Below are positions 16,956-24,042 of a stretch of DNA of 27,677 nt, piece after piece. The notes beneath the pieces were generated by a model, which had not been told where the DNA came from, did not search any database, and saw only the letters and a program-made list of their open reading frames with translations. Both the position numbers and the translations under genes were made by a program. Source of the stretch: Planktomarina sp. (lineage in GTDB: Bacteria > Pseudomonadota > Alphaproteobacteria > Rhodobacterales > Rhodobacteraceae); assembly GCA_016780825.1 (NCBI GenBank), contig JADHLF010000037.1, positions 1 through 27,677 of the forward strand, read 5' to 3'. The number at the start of each line of letters is the position of its first letter. The stretch's first letter is position 1.

Positions 16956-17777
16956 ATGGGTTTTCCTGGAACTTGGATGACCGAATCCGAAAGCGTTGTC
17001 TATCGTGTCGTGCCGAAATGCGCTTGTTCGACCATTGGGCAGATCATGTATTACTCGGACCACGGGGAATTTTTTGACGGCGACATTCACGACTCTAAGG
17101 CCGGCCTGCATAAATGGTCGCAAGAAAACTCTCAACCAAAAATCTCGCAGAATGTGCTCGAGCATCGCAGCTATGCATTCACCTGTGTTCGCAATCCTTA
17201 TACGCGGATTTTAAGCTCATTCTTTGACAAAATTTGCGGCATTCAGCGCAACGGAAGCTACTATCGAGGCAATCTTGTCCCGCTTTTGATCCAAAAATAT
17301 GGAATCGAAGTCGGCCGGCCCGAGGATGATTTTCAATTTGATCAAATCAAGAGTTTTCGGCGTTTTCTACTCTTCGCCAGAGACACCATAAAATGGCGCA
17401 AACCGATGGATCCTGATATTCATTGGTCTGCGACTTCGGGCCATGTCTCAACTTTTGTGGCCAATGGCGGCACCTATGATCACATTTTTTGGACCGAAAA
17501 TTTCAACGAGGGAATGCAAACAGTCTTGGATGCAATTGAAACGCCCAATAAGATCGACTTAAAGACCATTCCGAAATTCAATGAAAGCGAAGGGCACGGC
17601 CCCAAACGCGCACATCCGGTGAAAGATTATTTCGACGATCTGTCGATGCATTTGGTTTATGAGATGTTCAAACGTGATTTTGATCTATTCAAATATAGTT
17701 TTGAAGATCCCGCCAACAAAATGCCCATTGGCGAGATTGATCTTGATGAGATTCACGCAAAATTAAGCGGACGCTAA
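16956..17777 (+). CDS. sulfotransferase family 2 domain protein
   Basis: A 273-residue PAPS-dependent sulfotransferase of the carbohydrate (family 2) type. The 5'-phosphosulfate loop is PKCACST at 20-26; the 3'-phosphate site is RNPYTRILSSFFDK at 79-92 with Arg79 and Ser87/88. No membrane segment is seen, so it is probably cytoplasmic, unlike eukaryotic Golgi homologues. The ATG at 16956 with a weak AAAGAAAG upstream is preferred; a TTG at 16908 would add 16 residues. Base composition is visibly more AT-rich than neighbours, which is common in surface-polysaccharide genes. Its divergent partner is a glycosyltransferase, so the acceptor is probably a glycan, although this is inference. Confidence 0.8.
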   Translation: MGFPGTWMTESESVVYRVVPKCACSTIGQIMYYSDHGEFFDGDIHDSKAGLHKWSQENSQPKISQNVLEHRSYAFTCVRNPYTRILSSFFDKICGIQRNGSYYRGNLVPLLIQKYGIEVGRPEDDFQFDQIKSFRRFLLFARDTIKWRKPMDPDIHWSATSGHVSTFVANGGTYDHIFWTENFNEGMQTVLDAIETPNKIDLKTIPKFNESEGHGPKRAHPVKDYFDDLSMHLVYEMFKRDFDLFKYSFEDPANKMPIGEIDLDEIHAKLSGR

Positions 17778-17785
17778 ACGCAGGT

Positions 17786-18778
17786 CTAAACAATGCCCTG
17801 TTTTTTGAGCATCTGGGCGATCGAAGAGGCTGGGCGCGGACCAATGTGACCGATGACCTCTCCTGCGGCAATACCACCGATCTTGCCGCAGGTCTCAAGA
17901 TCAAACCCTTGCACCACGCCATATAGGAAGCCAGCGGCAAATTGATCGCCGGCACCTGTTGCATCCACCGGGACAACCGGCACAACCGGCACATCCCAAC
18001 GCGCATCCGCCTGGCATATCGACACACCACGCGCGGAGCGTGTGCACACCACCAAATCACAATCCGCGGCTCCCATTTTAAGCGCCTCTGACAGGTCATC
18101 CGTTTGATACAGCGACTTCAGCTCTTCTTCATTGCATAAGAAAAAATCCAGCGGGCCTGATACCAACGCGCGAAAGTCATCGCGGTGACGATCCACACAA
18201 AATGGATCCGACAATGAAATTCCAGCCCTTGCGCCAGATTGCTGGGCCACAGATGCGGCTTTGCGAAACGCCTCTTTGCCAGGCGCCTTATCAAAGAGAT
18301 ACCCCTCAAGGAACAAGATTTCACAATCTCTAATCACCTCATCGGACACATCTTCCGGTCCCACGTCTGATGAAATTCCGAGATAGGTATTCATCGAACG
18401 CTCACCATCGGGTGACACGAAAATCATTGATCGTGACGTTGGAAGCCCCGCATTGGGCACGGGCGGATTGGGGAAATCTGTGCCTTGGGTTTGCATTGCC
18501 AAGGCGTAGGAATGACCCAGATCATCATCGGCAACTCGGCCGATGAAAGCCGTACGCAGACCCAAAGATCCCAGCCCCGCGATCGTATTGGCCACAGATC
18601 CACCGGGGGTTTCTGTTCGGCTGCCCATCGCTGCAAAGAGCGCTTCAGCGCGCGGCTGGTCGACCAACTGCATGATGCCCTTTTCCACCCCATTTTCGAT
18701 CAAAAATTCATCGCTGCTGGTCGCAATAACATCCGAAACAGCATTGCCGATGCCAACCACCTGATAGGCTTTGCTCAC
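17786..18778 (-). CDS. PfkB family kinase, probable adenosine kinase
   Basis: A 330-residue PfkB (ribokinase-like) kinase. The ATP/anion-hole signature DATGAGD is at 272-278 with catalytic Asp278; the N-terminal GG of PGGSVANT is at 59-60, and NEEE is at 216-219. The overall layout matches alphaproteobacterial proteins annotated as adenosine kinase, which would phosphorylate adenosine to AMP and so salvage the adenosine released from S-adenosylhomocysteine. The exact sugar or nucleoside substrate cannot be fixed from motifs. The start is GTG at 18778, overlapping the nth stop (GTGA) and preceded by GAGGAG. A 9-nt direct repeat at 17973-17990 encodes part of a PVVPVVPV run just before the ATP motif. 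Confidence 0.85.
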   Translation of the reverse strand: MSKAYQVVGIGNAVSDVIATSSDEFLIENGVEKGIMQLVDQPRAEALFAAMGSRTETPGGSVANTIAGLGSLGLRTAFIGRVADDDLGHSYALAMQTQGTDFPNPPVPNAGLPTSRSMIFVSPDGERSMNTYLGISSDVGPEDVSDEVIRDCEILFLEGYLFDKAPGKEAFRKAASVAQQSGARAGISLSDPFCVDRHRDDFRALVSGPLDFFLCNEEELKSLYQTDDLSEALKMGAADCDLVVCTRSARGVSICQADARWDVPVVPVVPVDATGAGDQFAAGFLYGVVQGFDLETCGKIGGIAAGEVIGHIGPRPASSIAQMLKKQGIV

Positions 18779-19419
18779 TGAATTTTCTCCTCAAATTGGC
18801 ATAAATCACTGATAATGCAGGCGCGGCACTTGGGTTTTCGCGCGACACAAATATATCTCCCATGCAATATCAGCCAATGATGTGCGTGCAACTGAAAATC
18901 CGCAGGCACATTATCTTCAATCGCGCGTTCAACCTGATCCACCGTTTTGCCCGGCGCAATGCCCGCGCGGTTTCCCACGCGGAAGATATGCGTGTCCACC
19001 GCCTGGGCTGGCTGTTTCCACCACATATTCAACACGACATTTGCAGTTTTGCGTCCAACTCCCGGCAGGCTTTGCAGGGCCGCGCGCGAATTGGGCACCT
19101 CGCCGCCGAAATCTTCCACCAATATCTGCGCCATCTTCATCACATTGCGCGCTTTGGTTTTGTAAAGGCCAATTGTCTTGATATGGGCGATCAGCCCCTC
19201 TTCGCCGAGATCTAGCATTTTTTGCGGCGTGTCTACGATCTTGAACAGGGTCTCTGTGGCTTTGTTAACGCCTTTATCCGTCGCCTGCGCCGAAAGCGCC
19301 ACGGCGACCACGAGCGTATAGGCATTCACATGATTGAGCTCGCCCTTTGGTTCAGGCTCGCTGTTTTCAAACCGCGAAAAGATTTCCCGCATAATCGGGT
19401 AAGGAAGTTGTTTTGCCAT
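18775..19419 (-). CDS. nth: endonuclease III (base-excision repair DNA glycosylase/AP lyase)
   Basis: A 214-residue Nth (E. coli 211). The helix-hairpin-helix LPGVGRKTAN is at 118-127 with catalytic Lys124; Asp142 in VDTHIFRVGNR is the second catalytic residue. The [4Fe-4S] cluster ligands are Cys191, 198, 201 and 207 (C-x6-C-x2-C-x5-C). It removes oxidised pyrimidines and cleaves the resulting AP site. Upstream of the adenosine-kinase-like gene, with a GTGA stop/start overlap suggesting coupled translation. It diverges from the OmpA-like lipoprotein across 178 nt. Confidence 0.96.
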   Translation of the reverse strand: MAKQLPYPIMREIFSRFENSEPEPKGELNHVNAYTLVVAVALSAQATDKGVNKATETLFKIVDTPQKMLDLGEEGLIAHIKTIGLYKTKARNVMKMAQILVEDFGGEVPNSRAALQSLPGVGRKTANVVLNMWWKQPAQAVDTHIFRVGNRAGIAPGKTVDQVERAIEDNVPADFQLHAHHWLILHGRYICVARKPKCRACIISDLCQFEEKIQ

Positions 19420-19597
19420 GATAAGTTTATAAGAAAATTTCGCACGAAACTAAACCACAATTCTTGGCCTTTGGTTCTTATAGTCGGCCCACCATGAGCG
19501 AAGCCTTGCCGCCACACAAATAGGTGAATTGCGCAAAGATGGGAATCCCCGCATAACAAGGCGCTGCAAGAAATTGGCCTCATTAAGGGAGCTCATC

Positions 19598-20257
19598 ATG
19601 AAACTATTATCTTCTGCACTCGCCGGATCCGCATTGTTGATTCTTTCGGGCTGCGTAAAGCCAGAGAGCGCGGCCAATAGTAAGCCGGGCGACAACACCA
19701 CCGCAGGAACGATTATGGGCGGGATGATCGGCGCCATTGCGGGCATGGAAATGTCGAGCAAAGATGATCGCAAAAAGGGAGCACTTATTGGCGCCATTGT
19801 TGGAGCGACGGCCGGTAATGCAATCGGTCAAACTCTGGATCAACAGGCCGCAGATTTGCGCCGCGATCTGAACAACGATCAAGTGGACGTCACCAACACA
19901 GGGTCCGAGCTGATCGTCACCATGCCACAGGACATTCTCTTCGCTCTGGACAGCGCCGCAGTGCGCAGCGATTTGCGCCGCGACCTGGGCGTTGTGGCCG
20001 GCAATCTACAGGCCTATCCGAACTCCACCATTTTGATTGAAGGCCATACGGACAACACCGGAAGCGCCGACTATAATCAAGCCCTGTCGCAACGTCGCGC
20101 AAATGCCGTGGCAGACGTCTTGATGAACAATGGGGTGCCTGCGGCGCGCTTGCGCACGATTGGACGCGGTGAGGATGAGCCGGTGGCCAGCAATCTTTCA
20201 GCCACTGGCCGTGCTCAGAACCGCCGGGTCGAAATTGTGATCCGACCAAACCCATAA
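19598..20257 (+). CDS. OmpA family outer-membrane lipoprotein
   Basis: A 219-residue Pal/YiaD-like lipoprotein. A lipobox LSGC ends at Cys19 after a short hydrophobic signal, so lipidation and export by the Lol pathway are expected. Residues 37-75 form a glycine-zipper region (GTIMGGMIGAIAG and GALIGAIVGATAGNAIG) flanking a charged loop. The OmpA C-terminal peptidoglycan-binding domain covers about 112-215, with GHTDNTGS at 149-156 and NRRVEI at 208-213, including the expected Asp and Arg for diaminopimelate binding. It probably tethers the outer membrane to peptidoglycan. The ATG at 19598 is chosen because AAGGGAG lies upstream and it gives the lipobox at the right place. Confidence 0.9.
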   Translation: MKLLSSALAGSALLILSGCVKPESAANSKPGDNTTAGTIMGGMIGAIAGMEMSSKDDRKKGALIGAIVGATAGNAIGQTLDQQAADLRRDLNNDQVDVTNTGSELIVTMPQDILFALDSAAVRSDLRRDLGVVAGNLQAYPNSTILIEGHTDNTGSADYNQALSQRRANAVADVLMNNGVPAARLRTIGRGEDEPVASNLSATGRAQNRRVEIVIRPNP

Positions 20258-20327
20258 CCTGGCCTTAATCCTCGCGTCTTTCAGCCGATCGGGTGACATG
20301 ACGCAGCGCCGCTTTAACCTATAACGG

Positions 20328-20364
20328 TTGCGTTCTCATAGACTGGTCATATAATTTGACCAAT
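20328..20364 (+). promoter_or_regulatory. promoter and overlapping operator of the GntR regulator gene
   Basis: A TTGCGT box (20328-20333), a 16-nt spacer and a perfect TATAAT (20350-20355) make a credible promoter. The -10 box sits inside an inverted repeat, TGGTCA-N7-TGACCA (20344-20362), within a 23-bp element (20342-20364) that shares its layout with the glcD promoter element at 499-521. Transcription would start near 20362, only about 15 nt before the start codon. A repressor on this dyad would block RNA polymerase, so autoregulation by the GntR protein encoded next is likely. Confidence 0.65.
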
Positions 20365-20378
20365 CTATGGGGGGATTC

Positions 20379-21149
20379 ATGCCGTTTCAAAGAATTGATT
20401 CCGAAAAATTGTCAAAATCCGTTGTTCGGCAAGTCGAACAGCTGATTTTGCGGGGCATTTTGCGCCCAGGAGAGCGCCTGCCCTCGGAGCGGGAACTTGC
20501 GGAAAAGCTGGCCGTATCGCGCCCCTCGCTTCGAGAGGCCCTGAGTGAATTGCAACAGGCCGGGCTTCTCACAACGCGCGCAGGAGCCGGAATCTTTGTG
20601 GCAGAGGTTTTGGGCTCTGCCTTCTCCCCTGCCCTCATGCGGTTGTTTTCAACCCACGATGAAGCGGTTTACGACTATCTGGCGTTTCGCAAGGATTTGG
20701 AGGGCTTGGCCGCTGAACGCGCTGCTCGCATCGGGTCTGATACGGACCTCAAGGTAATAAACACCATTTACAAGAAAATGGAGGCGGCGCAGTCCAAGCG
20801 CTCAACAGAGGAAGAGGCGCGATTGGATGCGCTGTTTCACATGTCGATCTGCGAAGCGGGCCATAATGTGGTGATGCTGCATATGATGCGCTCGATGTAT
20901 GAGCTCCTACAGACCGGGGTGTTTTACAACCGCAAGGCAACGTTTCGGCAAAAAACTGGGCGGTCACAACTGCTCGAACAACATGGCGCAATCAATGATG
21001 CGATCCAAGCGCGAAACCCAGAAGCAGCCAGGGATGCGGTGCATCTCCATTTAGATTTCGTAGGCGGCGTTTTGAAAGAACAAGAGCGCGCCAGCAAAAA
21101 TGAAGAGGTCGCCAAACTGCGCTTTTCTCATGCGTTAGATCGACCCTAA
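20379..21149 (+). CDS. FadR-subfamily GntR transcriptional regulator (FCD domain)
   Basis: A 256-residue GntR regulator. The winged helix is at about 10-76 (PSERELAEKL, VSRPSLREALSELQQAGLL, TTRAGAGIFV). The FCD effector domain is at about 95-232 with the probable metal-binding set Asp150, His154, His202 and His224. FCD members such as PdhR, LldR and GlcC sense small organic acids. The start at 20379 is chosen for a GGGGGGA ribosome site ending 3 nt before it; an in-frame ATG at 20367 lies within that site. The gene is monocistronic: its own promoter/operator lies upstream and a terminator downstream. A matching operator in the glcD promoter hints that glycolate or a related acid is the effector; this is inference. 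Confidence 0.88.
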   Translation: MPFQRIDSEKLSKSVVRQVEQLILRGILRPGERLPSERELAEKLAVSRPSLREALSELQQAGLLTTRAGAGIFVAEVLGSAFSPALMRLFSTHDEAVYDYLAFRKDLEGLAAERAARIGSDTDLKVINTIYKKMEAAQSKRSTEEEARLDALFHMSICEAGHNVVMLHMMRSMYELLQTGVFYNRKATFRQKTGRSQLLEQHGAINDAIQARNPEAARDAVHLHLDFVGGVLKEQERASKNEEVAKLRFSHALDRP

Positions 21150-21195
21150 GAGCCTCTCTTCCAAAGAGGCACCCAACACAGATGCGGCGCGGCAC

Positions 21196-21232
21196 AAAAA
21201 AAGCCCAAGGGTCTCACCTCGGGCTTTCTTTT
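21196..21232. terminator. bidirectional rho-independent terminator
   Basis: AAAGCCC (21200-21206) pairs with GGGCTTT (21221-21227), extended inward by AGG/CCT after one mismatch and closing a 6-nt loop. It is followed by CTTTT on the + strand and preceded by an A-run that gives U-rich sequence on the - strand. It can end the GntR transcript (+) and the Fo operon transcript (-), which converge here. Confidence 0.85.
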
Positions 21233-21249
21233 AAACTTCACATCACCGG

Positions 21250-21807
21250 TTAGTGCAGTTTTGCGCCAACCTGATCAATGGCATCGTCAATCAAACCGTT
21301 GCCATCGGCGGCGGTCATTTGATTTGCGATGATGTCGCGTGCGGCAGCCACGGCCACAATAATCGCTTCATCACGCACATCTTTGATCGCTGACGCTTCA
21401 GCCGATGCAATTTGCTCCTCCGCAGCGACCATGCGCCGCGCAACGGAGTTTTTGATGTCAGCCTTGGCTTGCTCAGCCGCCGCAGCGGCCTCGACACGCG
21501 CGGCCTCCACAATCCGATCGGCTTGCGCTTGGACTTCTGCTTGCTTTTTCTCGTAAGAGGCCAGCAGAGCCTTCGCCTCTTCACGCAATGAACGGGCTTC
21601 TTCCAACTCTGAACGAATGCCATCCGCGCGGGCGTCCAAAATCTTGCCGAGCATTTTCGGCACACCAAGATACAGAACCAAAGCCACAAAGCCGATAAAG
21701 GCCACCATGACCACGAAATTGGTATTGTAGAGCGAGAAGAAGGGTCCACTGGCGGCGAGCGCCGGTGAGGCCACAACTGTCAGCATTAGGGCTGAGAGAT
21801 ATTTCAT
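21250..21807 (-). CDS. atpF: ATP synthase Fo subunit b
   Basis: A 185-residue b subunit of the peripheral stalk. After a signal-like hydrophobic N-terminus ending ALAASG (about residues 1-20) comes the family segment FFSLYNTNFVVMVAFIGFVALVLYLGVP (membrane anchor, written here with its extent at residues 23-50), then a long charged, Ala/Glu/Arg-rich coiled coil to the C-terminus that would contact F1. The N-terminal signal-like extension is a feature of the alphaproteobacterial b subunit. Last gene of the Fo operon, 3 nt after the b' stop, and followed by the shared terminator at 21196-21232. The F1 genes are not in the window, as expected for alphaproteobacteria, where Fo and F1 loci are separate. 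Confidence 0.93.
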   Translation of the reverse strand: MKYLSALMLTVVASPALAASGPFFSLYNTNFVVMVAFIGFVALVLYLGVPKMLGKILDARADGIRSELEEARSLREEAKALLASYEKKQAEVQAQADRIVEAARVEAAAAAEQAKADIKNSVARRMVAAEEQIASAEASAIKDVRDEAIIVAVAAARDIIANQMTAADGNGLIDDAIDQVGAKLH

Positions 21808-21810
21808 GTC

Positions 21811-22350
21811 TTAGCCTTTCATCCGTGCAGTCACAGCGGCTGTTACGGTTTTGGCATCTGCCGTACCGCCCATCGCTGCAACGATTTCTTTTGCAGTTGC
21901 TTTGGCGACAGTCTTCACATTGGCTTTCGCCGAGCTGCGAATTTCAGCCAGCGCCGCTGCCGCTTCTTCTGTGCGCGCAGAGATCTGAGCATCGGCCTTG
22001 GCCAATTCTTCATCCAGCTGACCCTGAATCTCAGCGCGCATCGCCACGTTGATATTCTGAGCCTCTGCGCGCGCATCGGCCAGAGCTTTTTCATAAGCCT
22101 GTTCAGCCGCAAGCGCCCGGCTCTTGAGCTCTTCCGCTTCAGCCAGATCATTCGTGATCGTACCAGCGCGATCCGTCAAAGCACCACCGATACGCGGCAG
22201 GGCAATGCGCGACAAGACGAAGTAGATCACAACAAGCGTTATGACCAACCAAAAGATTTGGTTCGAGAAGGTCGAAAAATCGAGCTGTGGCATGCCTGCT
22301 TTTGCAGCACCGGCCGCGGCTTGACCCACATCTGTTGTCTGTGTTGCCAT
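21811..22350 (-). CDS. atpF': ATP synthase Fo subunit b'
   Basis: A 179-residue b' subunit. The anchor MPQLDFSTFSNQIFWLVITL begins at residue 20, with IYFVLSRIALPRIGGAL following; the rest is a coiled coil rich in Ala, Glu and Arg. Together, b and b' form a heterodimeric stator in photosynthetic bacteria and their alphaproteobacterial relatives. It is separated from atpE by 71 nt that hold a strong hairpin, whereas its 3' side is 3 nt from atpF, suggesting that b' and b are translated as a pair. The ATG at 22350 has GGAGG about 7 nt upstream. Confidence 0.93.
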   Translation of the reverse strand: MATQTTDVGQAAAGAAKAGMPQLDFSTFSNQIFWLVITLVVIYFVLSRIALPRIGGALTDRAGTITNDLAEAEELKSRALAAEQAYEKALADARAEAQNINVAMRAEIQGQLDEELAKADAQISARTEEAAAALAEIRSSAKANVKTVAKATAKEIVAAMGGTADAKTVTAAVTARMKG

Positions 22351-22381
22351 ATCAATTCCTCCAATACCTGAGGGCGAACCA

Positions 22382-22398
22382 GGGCCTCACAGAGGCCC
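22382..22398 (-). promoter_or_regulatory. hairpin between atpE and atpF'
   Basis: A perfect 7-bp GC-rich stem, GGGCCTC-ACA-GAGGCCC, lies in the 71-nt gap after atpE. There is no T-run on either strand, so it is not a simple terminator. On the atp transcript it sits just 3' of atpE, where it could shield the 3' end of an atpE-containing RNA or dampen read-through to b'/b. Confidence 0.6.
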
Positions 22399-22421
22399 CA
22401 GAACCTTAAGGAACGGATGGA

Positions 22422-22658
22422 TTATACTGCGAACATCAGCAGCAGAGCGACGAGGAATGAGAAGATCCCCAAAGCTTCTGCGAACGCAATACCGATGAAC
22501 ATCGTTGCAGTTTGGCCGCCAGCAGCGGAAGGGTTACGCAGAGCGCCGGACAGGAAATTGCCCACAACATTGCCCACACCCAGAGCCGCGCCGCCCATGC
22601 CAATGCAAGCCAAGCCAGCACCGATGTAAGCACCCATTTGTACGATATCGCCAGTCAT
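22422..22658 (-). CDS. atpE: ATP synthase Fo subunit c
   Basis: A 78-residue proteolipid with two membrane helices (about 8-33 and 52-76) joined by a polar loop with Arg41-Asn42-Pro43 facing F1. The proton-carrying carboxylate is Glu61 in FAEALG. The neighbouring Ala62 and the absence of the Gln/Ser/Thr sodium ligands indicate a proton-coupled rotor. A glycine-rich first helix (Gly13, 15, 20, 22, 23) allows tight ring packing. AAGGAG 9 nt before ATG 22658 is the strongest ribosome site in the operon, in keeping with the need for many c copies per complex. Confidence 0.97.
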   Translation of the reverse strand: MTGDIVQMGAYIGAGLACIGMGGAALGVGNVVGNFLSGALRNPSAAGGQTATMFIGIAFAEALGIFSFLVALLLMFAV

Positions 22659-22704
22659 TTCATAGTCTCCTTGATTACATTATAGATAGATAAGAGTTCA
22701 GACC

Positions 22705-23487
22705 TTAGTGGTGCGGATGCAGCGCATCTCGCAGATACACGCAGGTCAGAATTGCGAAAACATAGGCCTGAATGAAGGCAACCAGCACTTCCAAGGCGTA
22801 TATTGCGGTGATCGCGAGGATCGACAGCGGTGTCACCACCAAGCCGATACCCGTCGAAATTAGAACCAAAGGCGCAAAGGCCGCGAACACTTTGATCACA
22901 GCGTGGCCCGCCATCATATTGCCTGCCAAACGAATGGAGTGGCTGACAGGGCGCACAAAGTAAGAGATAACTTCAATCAGCGCCAAGATTGGGCGCAGGA
23001 TGAGCGGCGCAGATGAGATCCAGAACAGGCTCAAAAAACCAAACCCATTTTTCACAAATCCCAGCACCGTCACGGCAAGAAAAACCGCCAGAGCCAGAAC
23101 CGCTGTCACTGCAATATGGCTTGTGGTGGTAAAGGCCAGTGGCAAAAGCCCTAGGAAGTTGGCCATCAAGATGAACATAAACACGGTCATGATGTAAGGG
23201 AAATACACCACACCGTCTTTGCCGGACACATCTTCTACCATTTTATAGACCAAACCATAGGCCAATTCAGCAACCGATTGGCTGCGTGTCGGCACCAAGG
23301 CCCGGCCACGCGCGCCGAATACCAAAAGCGCAACAATGGACAGGACCGTAAGACCCATCCAGAGGGTCACATTGGTGATTGTAAACCATTCCACTGTGCC
23401 ATCACCAAACAATGGTGTGACTTGGAATTGATCCATCGGATGAAATACGAGGCCGGCTTCTGCTTCGCCATGTGTTTCTGTTGCCAA
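22705..23487 (-). CDS. atpB: ATP synthase Fo subunit a
   Basis: A 260-residue subunit a. The essential arginine is Arg186 in SHSIRLAGNMMAGH; later helices (about 194-216, 218-235 and 236-252) include the GIGLVVTPLSILAI and ALEVLVAFIQAYVFAIL segments. It forms the proton half-channels against the c-ring. The start is a TTG at 23487, supported by GAGGG 8 nt upstream and by the family-like N-terminus (ATETHGEAEAGLVFHPMDQF). The first ATG would remove 17 residues that family members keep. It begins 4 nt after the atpI stop. Confidence 0.95.
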   Translation of the reverse strand: MATETHGEAEAGLVFHPMDQFQVTPLFGDGTVEWFTITNVTLWMGLTVLSIVALLVFGARGRALVPTRSQSVAELAYGLVYKMVEDVSGKDGVVYFPYIMTVFMFILMANFLGLLPLAFTTTSHIAVTAVLALAVFLAVTVLGFVKNGFGFLSLFWISSAPLILRPILALIEVISYFVRPVSHSIRLAGNMMAGHAVIKVFAAFAPLVLISTGIGLVVTPLSILAITAIYALEVLVAFIQAYVFAILTCVYLRDALHPHH

Positions 23488-23491
23488 GGTC

Positions 23492-23815
23492 TTAACCCTC
23501 TTTTTCGTCTGCGGCTCGCGCCATGTGCATGTTTTGAACTTCCTGGGCCGTGCGCATCATCGTGCGCACACCGGCCACAAAGCCCAAACCTATAAACAAG
23601 ATCAGGAAAATTGGCAGTGTGCCAAACAGCCAATCAAGGCCGTACCCAATCCCAAATCCAATGGCGATACCCGCCACCAATTCTATCACCATACGCCAAG
23701 CCATATTGGCCATGGTATAATGCTCCTCTTTGGCAGGTTTTGGTGCCGTCGCAGCCTTCATCCTCGCAATGCGATTTTCGAGCTCGATGAGCTTCTGCGG
23801 ATCTGGCGTCGACAC
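23492..23815 (-). CDS. atpI: ATP synthase protein I
   Basis: A 107-residue AtpI-type protein: a charged N-terminus (about 1-35), two membrane helices (about 44-62 and 67-88) containing GIAIGFGIGYGLDWLFGT, and a polar tail. AtpI helps assemble the c-ring but is not part of the final enzyme. The start is a GTG at 23815 with AGGAG 6 nt upstream. It is the first gene of the Fo operon, so its upstream region (23816-24042) holds the operon promoter. Confidence 0.9.
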   Translation of the reverse strand: MSTPDPQKLIELENRIARMKAATAPKPAKEEHYTMANMAWRMVIELVAGIAIGFGIGYGLDWLFGTLPIFLILFIGLGFVAGVRTMMRTAQEVQNMHMARAADEKEG

Positions 23816-23845
23816 CTAAAACTCCTGTTCAAGAGTGTTGTCGGG

Positions 23846-23874
23846 GAGATAGTCGGCTCTGCGCGCAGAGTCAA
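23846..23874 (-). promoter_or_regulatory. candidate promoter of the Fo operon, with palindromic spacer
   Basis: On the - strand, TTGACT (23874 to 23869) is a near-consensus -35 box, followed by a 17-nt spacer and TATCTC (23851 to 23846), a weak -10. A perfect 14-bp palindrome, CTCTGCGCGCAGAG (23857-23870), fills most of the spacer and overlaps the end of the -35. Transcription would begin about 25 nt upstream of the atpI start. A protein bound to the palindrome would occlude the promoter. Confidence 0.45.
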
Positions 23875-23880
23875 TTCCAG

Positions 23881-23905
23881 TTTGCACAAGGGATTTATGT
23901 GCAAA
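23881..23905. repeat. inverted repeat TTTGCACA-N9-TGTGCAAA upstream of atpI
   Basis: A perfect 8-bp inverted repeat with a 9-nt spacer lies just upstream of the candidate atp promoter, 138 nt before the ArsR gene on the other strand. It has the size and symmetry of a dimeric regulator site. No gene ends nearby on the + strand, so terminator function is unlikely. The binding factor is not identified. Confidence 0.6.
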
Positions 23906-23995
23906 TAGTTGTTTTTATTATGTTTTGATTTATTGTGCTTAGAGCCGCATTCATGAGATCGGGCCAAATCTCGCAAATCTTGTCAAATGGGATAT

Positions 23996-24011
23996 TCAAC
24001 CAATCGGTTGA
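23996..24011. promoter_or_regulatory. inverted repeat TCAACC-AATC-GGTTGA upstream of the arsR-type gene
   Basis: A 6-bp inverted repeat with a 4-nt spacer ends 31 nt before the ArsR-family start codon. ArsR repressors commonly bind short dyads of this kind over their own promoters, so it is a candidate autoregulatory operator. No clean -10/-35 pair could be placed beside it. Confidence 0.4.
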
Positions 24012-24042
24012 CGATTGCAGCGCTTTGGGTATCAGTCAGATC

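Noticed and set aside
22351..22421. Rho-independent terminator after atpE
   Set aside because: The hairpin is strong but has no U-tract on either strand, so complete termination is not supported.
23881..23910. Terminator for a + strand transcript at the TTTGCACA dyad
   Set aside because: No + strand gene ends upstream of it (the nearby genes diverge), and the T-rich stretch starts several bases late.
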